Positions 48,340 to 57,077 of a stretch of DNA of 64,000 bases are shown piece after piece. The notes beneath the pieces were generated by a model. That model saw only the letters and a list, made by a program, of their open reading frames with translations, was not told the DNA's origin and ran no database searches. The stretch is from the NCBI RefSeq assembly GCF_900143515.1, contig NZ_FSQT01000001.1, positions 1,426,001 through 1,490,000 of the forward strand, read 5' to 3'. This DNA comes from Micromonospora cremea (GTDB lineage: Bacteria > Actinomycetota > Actinomycetes > Mycobacteriales > Micromonosporaceae). Positions within the stretch are counted from its first letter, which is position 1; every line of letters begins with the position of its first letter. The position numbers were made by a program, and so were the translations under genes.

Positions 48340-48915
48340 GTGGACACGGGCGAGCGGGGGCACGTCCGGCGGCCGACCCCGCAGGAGGTGGCGGCGGCGG
48401 CCGGCCGGGGACTGGTGGATGTGATCGGTCCCGGCCTGCGGGTGCTGTTCTGCGGCTTCAACCCGGGTCTCTACTCCGCCGCCGTGGGAGAGCACTTCGC
48501 CCGACGGGGCAGCCGCTTCTGGCCGGCCCTGCACCGCTCCGGCTTCACCGACCGGGAGCTGCACCCGTGGGAACGCGACGAGCTGCTGCGGCAGGGCGTC
48601 GGGATCACCAGCCTGAGCAACCGGGCCACCGCCCGCGCCGACGAGCTGACGTCGACGGAGCTGGTGGCCGGGGTGGCGGGGTTGGCGGTGAAGGCCGAGC
48701 GGCACCGGCCGCGGTGGGTGGCCATCCTCGGGGTGACCGCGTACCGGATCGCCTTTGCCCGGCCCCGGGCCGGGCTGGGCCCGCAGCCGGATCGGCTGGG
48801 CCTAGCCCGGGTCTGGGTGCTGCCCAACCCCAGTGGCCTGAACGCGCACTTCCCGTTGCCGGCGTTGACCGCCGAGTTCGCGGCGCTGTACGAGGAGACG
48901 CTCCGTCGTCCTTAG
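48340..48915 (+). CDS. mug: G/U mismatch-specific DNA glycosylase (Mug/TDG-type)
   Basis: A 191-residue family-2 uracil-DNA glycosylase. The active-site loop LFCGFNPGLYSA contains the family's G-x-N-P-G with catalytic Asn, and the late VLPNPSGLNAHF is the DNA-wedge motif. It removes uracil or thymine from G mismatches, relevant in a high-GC genome with much cytosine deamination. A GTG start at 48340. Its stop codon overlaps the convergent helR stop. Confidence 0.9.
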   Translation: MDTGERGHVRRPTPQEVAAAAGRGLVDVIGPGLRVLFCGFNPGLYSAAVGEHFARRGSRFWPALHRSGFTDRELHPWERDELLRQGVGITSLSNRATARADELTSTELVAGVAGLAVKAERHRPRWVAILGVTAYRIAFARPRAGLGPQPDRLGLARVWVLPNPSGLNAHFPLPALTAEFAALYEETLRRP

Positions 48916-51071
48916 GGCGTGGCGCTCGTGAGGATGACGAGTTGCTGGGTCGCGCGGGTCATCGCGACATAGCGGTCGACCGCTCCATCGATGCCGCTGC
49001 CGAACGCCTCTGGGTCGACGAGGACGACCAGGTCGAACTCGAGCCCCTTCGACAGCTCCGGGGTCAGCGACCGGACGCGGGACGTCGTCGGGACGGTGGG
49101 ATCACCGATGACGCAGGCGATGCCGTCGGCGTGCGCGGCGAGCCAGGTGTCGAGGATCGAGCTCAGGTCCGAGGCAGATCCGTGTACGACGGGGACGTCG
49201 CTGCTGCGGATGGACGTCGGCACGTTGGCATCGGGGAGCGCGGCCCGGATGACCGGCTCGGCTTCCGCCATGACCTCCTTCGGCGTCCGGTAGTTGATGC
49301 TCAGGGAGGCCAGGTTGACCCGGTCGAGCCCGATCCGCTCGAGCCGTTCCTGCCACGACTCGGTGAACCCGTGCCGTGCCTGGGCGCGGTCGCCGACGAT
49401 GGTGAAGCTCCGGGACGGGCAGCGGAGCAGCAACATCTGCCACTCCGCGTCGGTCAGTTCCTGAGCCTCGTCCACGACGATGTGCGCGAACGGGCCGGCG
49501 AGCCGGTCCGGCTCGGCGCTGGGCAGTGCGGCCTCGTCGACCAGGGCGTCCTGGAGATCCAGTTGGCGCAGGCTCGACAGCACACCTTCACCGTCGTCAT
49601 AGGTGTGGGCCTCAATCAGCTCGTCGATGACCGTGGCCCTGCGCTCCCGTTCAACGGCGACCGCGGCGTCGTGCTGGCGGTTGCGCCGTGACGCCTCCGG
49701 GTCGCCGAGCCGTTGCCGTGCCGCGTCCAGGAGCGGAAGGTCGGACACCGTCCAGGCCCGGGCCTCGCCGCGCTGGAGCTTCCGGACCTCGTCCGGGGTG
49801 AGCCAGGGCGCGCACCTGCGCAGGTAGGCCGGCACGGACCACAGGTCTCCGACGAGGTCGGTGGCGTCGAGCAACGGCCAGGCGCGGTTGATCGTCGTGA
49901 GCAGTTCCCGGTTCTGCAGCAGTGACCTGCGGACCAGGTCGTCCGGCTCATCGCCGTCGTACTTGTCCATCAGGATCGTGAGCAGTTCCTCCCAGATCTC
50001 GTCACGGGCCTCGTTGTGCGGGGTGCCCGGTCCCGGCGCCCGGAACGCCTCGGCCCAGTCGTCGGCGTTCAGCCTGATGTCGGTGTCGCCGGCCGTGACC
50101 GTCATCGGCCCGGGCGGCGGCTCCTCGTAGAACCTGACGGCCGCCTCGATCGCGTTCACCAGGTCCGCGGACGACTTCAGGCGGGCCACGTCCGGGTCGG
50201 TCTCGATGGTCGCCGCGGCGCCCTCGGGCACGAGGTCCCGCAGAGTGCAGGTCTGCACGTCCTGCTCGCCGAGGCTGGGCAGGACGTCGCCGACGTAGGC
50301 CAGGTAGGGCTGGTGCGGACCGACGAACAGCACGCCGCCGCGGCGTTGACCGAGGCGAGGGTCCGAGTAGAGGAGGTAGGCGGTGCGGTGCAGAGCGACG
50401 ACCGTCTTGCCCGTACCCGGGCCGCCGTCGACGACGAGAGCGCCCCGGGACCCCGCTCGGATGATGGCGTCCTGGTCGGCCTGGATGGTGCCGAGCACGT
50501 CCCGCATCCGGGTCGACCGGCTGCCGCCCAGGCTGGCGATGAAGGCGGACTGGTCGTCGAGCGCGGCGTGCCCCTCCAACCCGTCCGGGGTGAACACCTC
50601 GTCCCAGTAGTCGCTGATCCGGGCGCGGGTCCAGCGATACCTGCGGCGGCTCGCCAGACCCATCGGGTTGCCGTGGGTCGCGCCGAAGAACGGTTCAGCC
50701 GCGGGGGAGCGCCAGTCGAGCAACAGCCGACGACCCGTGCTGTCCGTGAGGCCACGTCGTCCGACGTACACCGGCTCGGGGTTGTCGGCACTGACCATGC
50801 GTCCGATGCACAGGTCCAGACCGAAGCGGCGCAGTGCGCGTAGGCGAGCAGTCAGCCGGCGGACGTCCATGTCCCGGTCCACCGCCTGCCGGCCCTTGCC
50901 GCCGGGCGCCCTGCGCGCGGCGTCGAGACGGTCGGACAGCTCGGCGAACAACTCCTCGAGGCTCTCCGCGAGGGCCGCGAAGTGCCGCTCGTCGCGGGCG
51001 ACCAGCGCCGGGTCGGCCTTGGGGGAGAGATGGTCGGGAAGGTCAAAGACACTGGTGGTCAGGGGGCTCAC
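48912..51071 (-). CDS. helR: HelR, RNA polymerase recycling ATPase (rifamycin resistance)
   Basis: A 719-residue UvrD/HelD-like helicase-fold ATPase. Start SPLTTSVFDLPDHLSPKADP, then an N-terminal coiled coil, Walker A VVDGGPGTGKTVVAL, Walker B HIVVDEAQELT, FTIVGDRAQ and the late ATRATQQL-type motif VAMTRATQQLVIL. HelR is known in Streptomyces venezuelae to dislodge rifamycins from RNA polymerase. GTG at 51071 is chosen because the HelR N-terminus begins at this SPLTTSVFDLP; an ATG 29 codons upstream would lie in the promoter region. A RAE palindrome lies 90 bp upstream. Confidence 0.93.
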   Translation of the reverse strand: MSPLTTSVFDLPDHLSPKADPALVARDERHFAALAESLEELFAELSDRLDAARRAPGGKGRQAVDRDMDVRRLTARLRALRRFGLDLCIGRMVSADNPEPVYVGRRGLTDSTGRRLLLDWRSPAAEPFFGATHGNPMGLASRRRYRWTRARISDYWDEVFTPDGLEGHAALDDQSAFIASLGGSRSTRMRDVLGTIQADQDAIIRAGSRGALVVDGGPGTGKTVVALHRTAYLLYSDPRLGQRRGGVLFVGPHQPYLAYVGDVLPSLGEQDVQTCTLRDLVPEGAAATIETDPDVARLKSSADLVNAIEAAVRFYEEPPPGPMTVTAGDTDIRLNADDWAEAFRAPGPGTPHNEARDEIWEELLTILMDKYDGDEPDDLVRRSLLQNRELLTTINRAWPLLDATDLVGDLWSVPAYLRRCAPWLTPDEVRKLQRGEARAWTVSDLPLLDAARQRLGDPEASRRNRQHDAAVAVERERRATVIDELIEAHTYDDGEGVLSSLRQLDLQDALVDEAALPSAEPDRLAGPFAHIVVDEAQELTDAEWQMLLLRCPSRSFTIVGDRAQARHGFTESWQERLERIGLDRVNLASLSINYRTPKEVMAEAEPVIRAALPDANVPTSIRSSDVPVVHGSASDLSSILDTWLAAHADGIACVIGDPTVPTTSRVRSLTPELSKGLEFDLVVLVDPEAFGSGIDGAVDRYVAMTRATQQLVILTSATP

Positions 51072-51160
51072 GCATCGGCTCCGATCTGAGGTCGCGGGCA
51101 ACCGGGTACTCCGGATTTCCGCAGGTCCTGGCCTCGGTCGGCGATTCTGCGGCATCACCC

Positions 51161-51179
51161 GGGTCTTGCCGCAAGCCCC
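51161..51179 (-). promoter_or_regulatory. Rifamycin-associated element (RAE)
   Basis: GGGTCTTGCCGCAAGCCCC is a 19-bp palindrome (arms CTTGC/GCAAG, flanked by GGG/CCC) matching the RAE known upstream of rifamycin-inactivating and helR genes in actinomycetes. It is centred 99 bp from the helR start. Confidence 0.85.
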
Positions 51180-51315
51180 CCGGTGCGCTATACGTTAGAA
51201 GTGGCAGGGAGTGGGTTCGCCTCCTTTCCATTGATCGTCCGCAGTGGCGGACACTCTCCTCGCTCAGCTGAGGCGCGCTGGCGCGCGGCGTCACGTCGCG
51301 AGGTTCGCCAGGACC

Positions 51316-51837
51316 TCAGGCGGGCTGGGCGGAGTCGGGGGTCTCCCGGGCGAGTGCCTGGTAGTACGGCTGCATCGCGGGGTGATAGTCGTCGAACTCG
51401 GGCCGGGGCGAGCCGTCCCGGGAGGCGACGAGCATGTCCAGGTAGTACTCCCAGCCGGCGCCCACCTCGGCGATGCCCTCCACGCTGGTGAGGTGCTGGA
51501 CGAACCGCAGCTCGGTCGTGCCGTCCGCCTCGGACAGCTCCATCTCCAGCAGCCAGGTGCCGTAGCTGTCTTTCATCGATACGGCGAGTCGCCGCTGCGG
51601 TTCGCAGGCGTCGATGTGGACGTCGCACCAGGGCTGCTGCTCCTCGTACGCCATCTGCACCCGGATGGTCCGGCCGGGCGCGGCGTCGCCCTCCCACGGG
51701 CCGAACCAGCGGGCCGTGCGCTCCGGTTCGGTCAGGCTGGCCCACACGTCCGCCGCCGGGGCACGGAACGTCCGGGTGAGGACGAGATCGTGGCCGGTGG
51801 CGGTGCGAAACAGTCGTCCGGCGGGTGTACGGGTCAT
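51316..51837 (-). CDS. SRPBCC (AHSA1-type) protein
   Basis: A 173-residue START/Bet v1-like protein of the activator-of-Hsp90 type: LVLTRTFRAPAADVWASLTEP, RTARWFGPWEG, LRFVQHLTS and GWEYYLDMLVA. Its ATG overlaps the stop of the ArsR-type regulator (ATGA). This HTH plus AHSA1 pair is common in actinomycetes; ligand unknown. Confidence 0.88.
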   Translation of the reverse strand: MTRTPAGRLFRTATGHDLVLTRTFRAPAADVWASLTEPERTARWFGPWEGDAAPGRTIRVQMAYEEQQPWCDVHIDACEPQRRLAVSMKDSYGTWLLEMELSEADGTTELRFVQHLTSVEGIAEVGAGWEYYLDMLVASRDGSPRPEFDDYHPAMQPYYQALARETPDSAQPA

Positions 51838-52196
51838 GCCGTGTGCTCCCTTCGGTACTCCGCCGGGCCGCCGCTGCGGCGGTCCCGGCGGGTTCGGTAG
51901 ACCTCGGTCTCCAACGCGTCGAGGTGCCGCTCCCACCGGTCGGCGGTGACCAGCCCGGCGAGCCAGTCGACCAGTTCGGCGAGCGGACCGGGATCGAGGC
52001 GGTAGATCCGCTTCCGGCCGACCAGGTCGTCGCGGACCAGCCCGCTCTCGCGCAACACCCGTAGATGTCGGCTGATCGCGGGTCGGCTGATCGCGAACCG
52101 CTGGGCGATCTCGCCCGCGGCCAGCGGCTCGTCGCGCAGCATGGTCAGGATGCGCCGCCGTACCGGGTCCGCGATCGCGGTGGCCACCTCGTTCAC
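51834..52196 (-). CDS. ArsR-type transcriptional regulator
   Basis: A 120-residue winged-HTH repressor: ATAIADPVRRRILTMLRDEP, then AGEIAQRFAISRPAISRHLRVL (recognition helix) and wing GRKRIYRLDP. No metal-binding Cys pair is present, so it does not sense metal in the usual ArsR way. A GTG start at 52196. It is coupled to the SRPBCC gene, which it probably controls. Confidence 0.9.
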   Translation of the reverse strand: MNEVATAIADPVRRRILTMLRDEPLAAGEIAQRFAISRPAISRHLRVLRESGLVRDDLVGRKRIYRLDPGPLAELVDWLAGLVTADRWERHLDALETEVYRTRRDRRSGGPAEYRREHTA

Positions 52197-52361
52197 CCCC
52201 GAAGCGTAACCGATGAGTTACGGTTCCGCGCGAGCAGGAAGCCCTGGGCGGACTTCTCGTTACGGCCGGCTGTGGGTGGCGTCGATGCGCTCGGAGATCA
52301 TGACGCTCGACGGTGGTGGGCAGGATCGGTCGCCCCAAACGGCTGCGTCGATGGTGGGCAC

Positions 52362-53492
52362 ATGATCACCCGACCTGGCAGTCTTTACGGCGTGGCCGCC
52401 CTGCTTCGCTCCCGAGTGACCGACTGGACCGTCGCCGTACCCGTGCTCGCCGTGCTGGTGCTGCTCGTGACATGGGGGCGGGAGTTACCCGCGCCCGTCG
52501 TCGTGGTGGTGGCGGCGTTGCTGGGTGGCGCGGTGCTCGCGGCGGTGCACCACGCCGAGGTGGTCGCCCACCGGGTCGGTGAGCCGTACGGGTCGCTGGT
52601 GCTCGCCGTCGCGGTCACCGTGATCGAGGTCGCCCTGATCGTCACGCTGATGGTAAGCGGCCCGGAGAAGACCCAGTCGCTCGCGCGGGACACCGTTTTC
52701 GCCGCGGTCATGATCACCTGTAACGGGATACTCGGCCTGTCCCTGCTGCTCGGAGCGCTGCGCCGGCGGGTGGCGGTGTTCAACCCGGAGGGCACCGGCG
52801 GGGCGTTGGCCACCGTGATCACCCTGGCCACCCTGAGCCTGGTCATTCCGACGTTCACCACGGCCCGGCCGGGTCCGGAGTTCAGCCCGGCCCAGCTCGT
52901 GTTCGCCGCCGTCGCGTCGCTGGCGCTGTACGGGCTGTTCGTGCTGGTGCAGACCGGCCGGCACCGCGACTACTTCCTACCGGTCGACAGCCAGGGCCGG
53001 GTGATAGACGCGGAGGAGCACGCGAAGCCGCCGACCACCCGTGCGGCGCTGGTCAGCCTGGGACTGCTGCTGGTCGCGCTGGTCGCGGTGGTCGGCGACG
53101 CCAAAACCGTCTCCCCGACCATCGAGGCCGGGGTTGCGGCGGCGAACCTGCCCCACGCGTTCGTCGGCGTGATCATCGCGCTGCTGGTGCTGCTGCCGGA
53201 AACCCTGGCCGCCGCCCGCGCCGCCCGCCGAGACCGGGTGCAGATCAGCCTGAATCTCGCGCTCGGCTCGGCGATGGCCAGCATCGGCCTGACCATCCCG
53301 GCGATCGCGATCGCCTCGATCTGGTTGGACGGCCCGCTGCTGCTGGGCCTCGGCGGCACCCAGCTCGCGCTGCTCGCGCTCACCGCGGTGACCGCGGTGC
53401 TGACCGTGGTGCCGGGCCGGGCCAACGTGTTGCAGGGCGGCGTACACCTGGTGTTGCTGGCCGCGTTCGTCTTCCTGGCCGCCAGTCCCTGA
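52362..53492 (+). CDS. chaA: Calcium:proton antiporter, ChaA-like
   Basis: A 376-residue polytopic membrane protein of the cation/Ca2+ exchanger superfamily. Two inverted repeats carry acidic motifs: YGSLVLAVAVTVIEVALIVTL (first) and VLLPETLAAARAARRDRVQISLN (second). About 11 membrane spans. The probable role is Ca2+ or Na+/K+ extrusion with protons. ATG at 52362; the region from 52197 holds no other gene. Confidence 0.88.
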   Translation: MITRPGSLYGVAALLRSRVTDWTVAVPVLAVLVLLVTWGRELPAPVVVVVAALLGGAVLAAVHHAEVVAHRVGEPYGSLVLAVAVTVIEVALIVTLMVSGPEKTQSLARDTVFAAVMITCNGILGLSLLLGALRRRVAVFNPEGTGGALATVITLATLSLVIPTFTTARPGPEFSPAQLVFAAVASLALYGLFVLVQTGRHRDYFLPVDSQGRVIDAEEHAKPPTTRAALVSLGLLLVALVAVVGDAKTVSPTIEAGVAAANLPHAFVGVIIALLVLLPETLAAARAARRDRVQISLNLALGSAMASIGLTIPAIAIASIWLDGPLLLGLGGTQLALLALTAVTAVLTVVPGRANVLQGGVHLVLLAAFVFLAASP

Positions 53493-53502
53493 CCCGTGCG
53501 TG

Positions 53503-53551
53503 AAGGAAGGGCCCCTTGTTGACGCCAGGCGTTAAGAAGGGGCCCTTCCTT
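53503..53551. repeat. Dispersed palindrome, AAGGAAGGGCCCCTT family
   Basis: A 24-bp near-perfect inverted repeat (22 of 24), starting AAGGAAGGGCCCCTTGTTG. It sits between convergent genes and provides the last codons and stop of the sigma-factor gene. Works as a bidirectional terminator by position. Confidence 0.75.
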
Positions 53552-54812
53552 TCCCGACCGGCGGTGCGTCGTCCGCCAGCCGGTCCGCGCGGGCGTTCAG
53601 GTAGCGCTGCTGCGCCAGGTTCGTTGACCATGCCGCCGCCATCCGGTACGCCTCGCGCGCCGCGACCCGTTCCCCGAGCAGTTCCCACAGGTGGGCGCGG
53701 GCGGCCGGTAGGCGGGGGTCGTCGGCCAGCCGGGTGTCGTCGGCCAGCTCGGCGAGCAGTGCCAGCCCGGCCGGCGCGCCCCGGCTCATCGCCACGGCCA
53801 CCGCGTGGTTGAGCGCCACGACCGGGTTGTCGGAGATACCCAGCAGCACCTCGTACAGGGCGGTGATCTGTGCCCAGTCGGTGGCCGCCGCGCTGGGCGC
53901 CTCGTCGTGCACGGCCGCGATGGCCGCCTGGAGCTGGTACGGCCCGACAACCCCGCGCGGTAGCGCCGCGGTGATCAGGGCGACCCCTTCGGCGATCTGG
54001 TCGACGCGCCACCGGCCGCGGTCCTGCTCGGCCATCGGCACCAGCTCGCCGTGCGGGCCGATCCGGGCCGGGGCGCGGGCGCCGGTGAGCAGCATCAGCG
54101 CGAGGAGTCCAGTCACCTCGGGATCGTCCGGCAGCAGGCGGTGCACCAACCGGGTCAGCCGGATCGCCTCGGCGGTCAGGTCGCCGCGCAGCAGGCCGGA
54201 GCCGGCGGTGCGCGCGTACCCCTCGGTGAATATCAGGTACAGCACGTGCAGCACGGCGGCGAGCCGGTCGGCGCGCTCCGGGGCGGTGGGCGGCGCGAAC
54301 CGCAGCCCGCTGGCCCGGATCCGCTGTTTGCCCCGGCTGATCCGCCGGGTCATCGTCGCCTCCGGCACCAGGAAGGCCCGGGCCACCTCGGCGGTGCTCA
54401 ACCCGCCCACCGCGCGCAGTGTGAGCGCGATCTGCGAGGCCGGCGAGAGCGCGGGGTGGCAGCACAGGAACAGCAGGATGAGTGTGTCGTCGGCGTCCGC
54501 CGGTGGCCGGTCGGCGGCGGACGCCTGCCGCTGCTCGGGCAGCACCCACCGCGCCACGGCGTCCTCCCGCCGCATCCGGGCCTGCTCGCTGCGCAGCAGG
54601 TCGGTCAGCCGGCGGGACGCGACGGTGATCAACCAGCCCCGGGGATTCTCCGGTACGCCGTCGCGTGGCCAGCCGCTCGCCGCGGCGATCAGCGCCTCCT
54701 GGACGGCGTCCTCGGCGGTGTCGAAGTGCCCGTAGCGACGCACCAGCGCGCCGAGGACCTGCGGCGCCAGCGCACGCAGCAGGTCCTCGACCGGTGGAGT
54801 GCTGGCCGGCAT
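53532..54812 (-). CDS. ECF42-type RNA polymerase sigma factor
   Basis: A 426-residue sigma factor. Region 2 is at about 10-75 (YGHFDTAEDAVQEALIAA, then NPRGWLITVASRRLTDLL), region 4 about 110-170 (GGLSTAEVARAFLVPEATMTRR). The long C-terminal extension (about 180-420) is TPR-like, as in the ECF42 group (SigJ-independent). Members are usually next to a YCII/DGPF protein, as here. There is no anti-sigma factor nearby. It recognises an unknown promoter. ATG at 54812; the stop lies inside the palindromic repeat. Confidence 0.9.
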   Translation of the reverse strand: MPASTPPVEDLLRALAPQVLGALVRRYGHFDTAEDAVQEALIAAASGWPRDGVPENPRGWLITVASRRLTDLLRSEQARMRREDAVARWVLPEQRQASAADRPPADADDTLILLFLCCHPALSPASQIALTLRAVGGLSTAEVARAFLVPEATMTRRISRGKQRIRASGLRFAPPTAPERADRLAAVLHVLYLIFTEGYARTAGSGLLRGDLTAEAIRLTRLVHRLLPDDPEVTGLLALMLLTGARAPARIGPHGELVPMAEQDRGRWRVDQIAEGVALITAALPRGVVGPYQLQAAIAAVHDEAPSAAATDWAQITALYEVLLGISDNPVVALNHAVAVAMSRGAPAGLALLAELADDTRLADDPRLPAARAHLWELLGERVAAREAYRMAAAWSTNLAQQRYLNARADRLADDAPPVGKGRAPS

Positions 54813-54815
54813 CGC

Positions 54816-55217
54816 TCAGCCAGCCAGGTCCTCGACGCCGTCCAGAACCGGCCGCACGTCCACGTACCCGCCGGGGGCGTCCGGGTCGACCAGGCCGGCG
54901 GCGATCTCGGTGGCCCGGTCGAAGCTGGCGCACTCCACGATGGTGTAGCCGGCCAGCACCTCCTGCGTCTCCGGGTACGGGCCGTCGGTGACCACCGGCG
55001 CGCCGTCGCGCACCTGCACGCGGCGGGCGTGCACCGGCTCGCTGAGCCCCCGGGCGTCGACCAGTTCCCCGGACTCGGCGAGCGCCTGGTGGTACGTCTC
55101 CATGTGCTTGTGCATGGCCGCGATCTGCTCGGCCGACATGGCCGGCCGGTCGGTCGCCCGGCCGATCAGCACGTCGTAGTCCTGCTGCGAGCCGTAGAGC
55201 AGGATCATGTACTTCAC
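54816..55217 (-). CDS. YCII-related (DGPF) protein
   Basis: A 133-residue YCII-domain protein: KYMILLYGSQQDYD start, MHKHMETYHQALAESGELVD in the centre and VVTDGPYPETQEVLAGYTIV containing the DGPF-like motif (here DGPY). It is the standard partner of ECF42 sigma factors, probably a regulator or small-molecule enzyme. GTG start at 55217 with GGAGGGACCACC. Only 3 bp separate it from the sigma gene. Confidence 0.9.
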   Translation of the reverse strand: MKYMILLYGSQQDYDVLIGRATDRPAMSAEQIAAMHKHMETYHQALAESGELVDARGLSEPVHARRVQVRDGAPVVTDGPYPETQEVLAGYTIVECASFDRATEIAAGLVDPDAPGGYVDVRPVLDGVEDLAG

Positions 55218-55351
55218 GGTGGTCCCTCCTGTTCCGGCGCCGCGACGGCGCCGCTTCACCAGAGACGTCGAAGCCATTCCCCCCCACCCGGACACGCTAC
55301 GACCCCCAACCCCACCCACCCCCGCACCGCACCGCGCACCGCACACCGCGC

Positions 55352-55412
55352 GTCGATCATGAAGTTGTTGTCACGACACGCCGCGCCACTCGGCAATAAC
55401 TTCATGATCACC
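55352..55412. repeat. Dispersed intergenic palindrome, GATCATG family
   Basis: Arms 55352-55372 (GTCGATCATGAAGTTGTTG...) and 55392-55412, 17 of 21 matching. Related to 24503-24563. Located in the 287-bp stretch between genes. Confidence 0.7.
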
Positions 55413-55504
55413 GGCGGGAGCGCGGGGCGCGGACGGCGCGGAGCGCGGGCGTGGGCGTGGGCGTGGGGGACGGTGTTGTGGTGGGGGGTGGTTAACGTGG
55501 CGGG

Positions 55505-55714
55505 ATGACGACGGTGTGGGTGGTGGTTGGGGTCTTCGCCGCGGCGGGGGGTGCGGCGTTCGGGGTGGTGGTGTGGCGTGACCGGGCCCGGTTGCGCTCC
55601 GCCGACGACGATGCCGCCGGGCGGGACGCCCGGGCCATCCAGCACCGGTACGAGGCCGAGAGGCACGCCGACCAGGGCGACCTGTGGCAGCGTGGCCGCG
55701 ACAGCACAGGTTGA
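55505..55714 (+). CDS. Small single-TM protein
   Basis: A 69-residue protein with one N-terminal membrane helix (VWVVVGVFAAAGGAAFGVVVW) and a charged cytoplasmic tail (RYEAERHADQGDLWQRGRD). Unknown function. ATG at 55505 behind GTGGCGGG. It converges with the next gene. Confidence 0.65.
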   Translation: MTTVWVVVGVFAAAGGAAFGVVVWRDRARLRSADDDAAGRDARAIQHRYEAERHADQGDLWQRGRDSTG

Positions 55715-55718
55715 CCGG

Positions 55719-56081
55719 TCACTGCCCGTAGGAGAGTCGCAGCCGGTTGTTGATCAGGTAGTTGAGCCGGTGTCGCAGGTATCCGAGGGTGCTCTCGCCC
55801 GGCAGTTCCCCGTCGGTGGTGAGCGTCCAGCGCAGCGCGCAGTCCCGGCCGGGCGACGCGGGAGCCAGGTCGAAGCGGATCCGGTCGAGGGGCCGGTGCG
55901 GCCAGAGCGACGACCAGATCAGCAGCACCGGCGCGTAACCCGCCATCACCCGGGGCGCCACCTCGTCGTCGCGCAGCTCCAGCCACGGCCGGCTGCCGGC
56001 CTCGTACGGGTCGCGCAGCGAGCGCCACACGATGTGCGGCGGGGCCGGCTGGCTGCGCCGGCGGCTGCCCAGCACGTGCAA
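55719..56081 (-). CDS. Hypothetical SRPBCC-like protein
   Basis: A roughly 120-residue protein: HIVWRSLRDPYEAGSRPWL, IRFDLAPASPGRDCALRWTL and a basic C-terminus LNYLINNRLRLSYGQ. The alternation of strands suggests a START-like fold, but no family is certain. A TTG start at 56081 is proposed from the AGGAGGG ribosome site; a GTG two codons later is possible. Confidence 0.6.
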   Translation of the reverse strand: MHVLGSRRRSQPAPPHIVWRSLRDPYEAGSRPWLELRDDEVAPRVMAGYAPVLLIWSSLWPHRPLDRIRFDLAPASPGRDCALRWTLTTDGELPGESTLGYLRHRLNYLINNRLRLSYGQ

Positions 56082-56264
56082 GACGACCCTCCTCACCGGA
56101 CGGCGACATCCGCCCCGGCCCATTGTGGCCGTTCGACGCCGACTCCGTGAACCGCGCCTGAGCCGTGAACCATCCGGTGGCCACGCGCGTGAATGAGGTG
56201 GTGGGCATGGCGGCCGTGTCGTCGGGGTACTGCCTAGCTCAGCACGGACGCCAGGGGAGGCACA

Positions 56265-57008
56265 GTGGCGGCACGATCAGGACGCGATGCCCGGGGTCCA
56301 CTGGCGGGCCTGCTGATCGCCGCGCTGGTGTCGGTCGCGTGTGCCGGCGGTGGGCTGGCCGAGCCGGAGGGTGAGGGCCCGGCGCCGAGCCGGTCGGCGG
56401 CCTCGCCGGGGCCGAGCACCACCCGGGCCGACGGCACCACCAGCGTGGCCGAGTTCGAGCAGGACGTCGCCGACGCCCAGGCAGTCGCCGAGCGGTACTG
56501 GGCGGCCCAGTTCAAGGCGTCCGGGCAGCGCTTCCAGCCGATCCGGCGGATCGCCCCGTACCAGCGGGCGGGCGAAGTGTCCTGCGGTGGCCAGCCGCTG
56601 CCGCGCAACAACGCGGTCTACTGCTCCCAGGGCGACTTCATCGCCTACGACATTGCCTGGTCGGTGGCGGCGTTCCGCCAGGTCGGCGACGCGTTCGTGT
56701 TCTACCTGCTCGGTCACGAGTACGCCCACGGCATCCAGGTGCGGCTCGGCATCAACTACAGCTTCACCATCCAGCAGGAGTTGCAGGCCGACTGCATGGC
56801 CGGGGCGTACCTCGGCGACTCGGTGCGCTCGCGCGACCTGAGTCTGGCCGAGGGTGACCTGGAGGAGTTCCGGGAGGGGGTGGCGGCGGTCGGCGACGAC
56901 CCGGACCAGCCGTGGTTCGCCGAGGGTTCGCACGGCACCGCCGGGCAGCGCACCGAGTCGTTCTTCCGCGGCTACGAGCGCTCCCTGGAGGCCTGCGACC
57001 TGGGCTGA
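56265..57008 (+). CDS. Zinc metallopeptidase lipoprotein (YpfJ-type neutral zinc protease)
   Basis: A 247-residue exported protein. The signal peptide ends in a lipobox-like LVSVAC (Cys26). The catalytic region is YLLGHEYAHGIQ (HExxH) with a downstream Glu in QQELQADCMAGAYLGD. The Cys pair GEVSCGG...VYCSQGDF may be bridged. It resembles the putative neutral zinc metallopeptidase family. GTG at 56265 behind GGGGAGGCACA. Substrate unknown. Confidence 0.88.
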   Translation: MAARSGRDARGPLAGLLIAALVSVACAGGGLAEPEGEGPAPSRSAASPGPSTTRADGTTSVAEFEQDVADAQAVAERYWAAQFKASGQRFQPIRRIAPYQRAGEVSCGGQPLPRNNAVYCSQGDFIAYDIAWSVAAFRQVGDAFVFYLLGHEYAHGIQVRLGINYSFTIQQELQADCMAGAYLGDSVRSRDLSLAEGDLEEFREGVAAVGDDPDQPWFAEGSHGTAGQRTESFFRGYERSLEACDLG

Positions 57009-57077
57009 GCGGGTTGCCCGCGTCACCCCGGCGCCCGCCGCCGCCACCGGCGGCGGCCAGCCCTGGCAGGATCGCCG

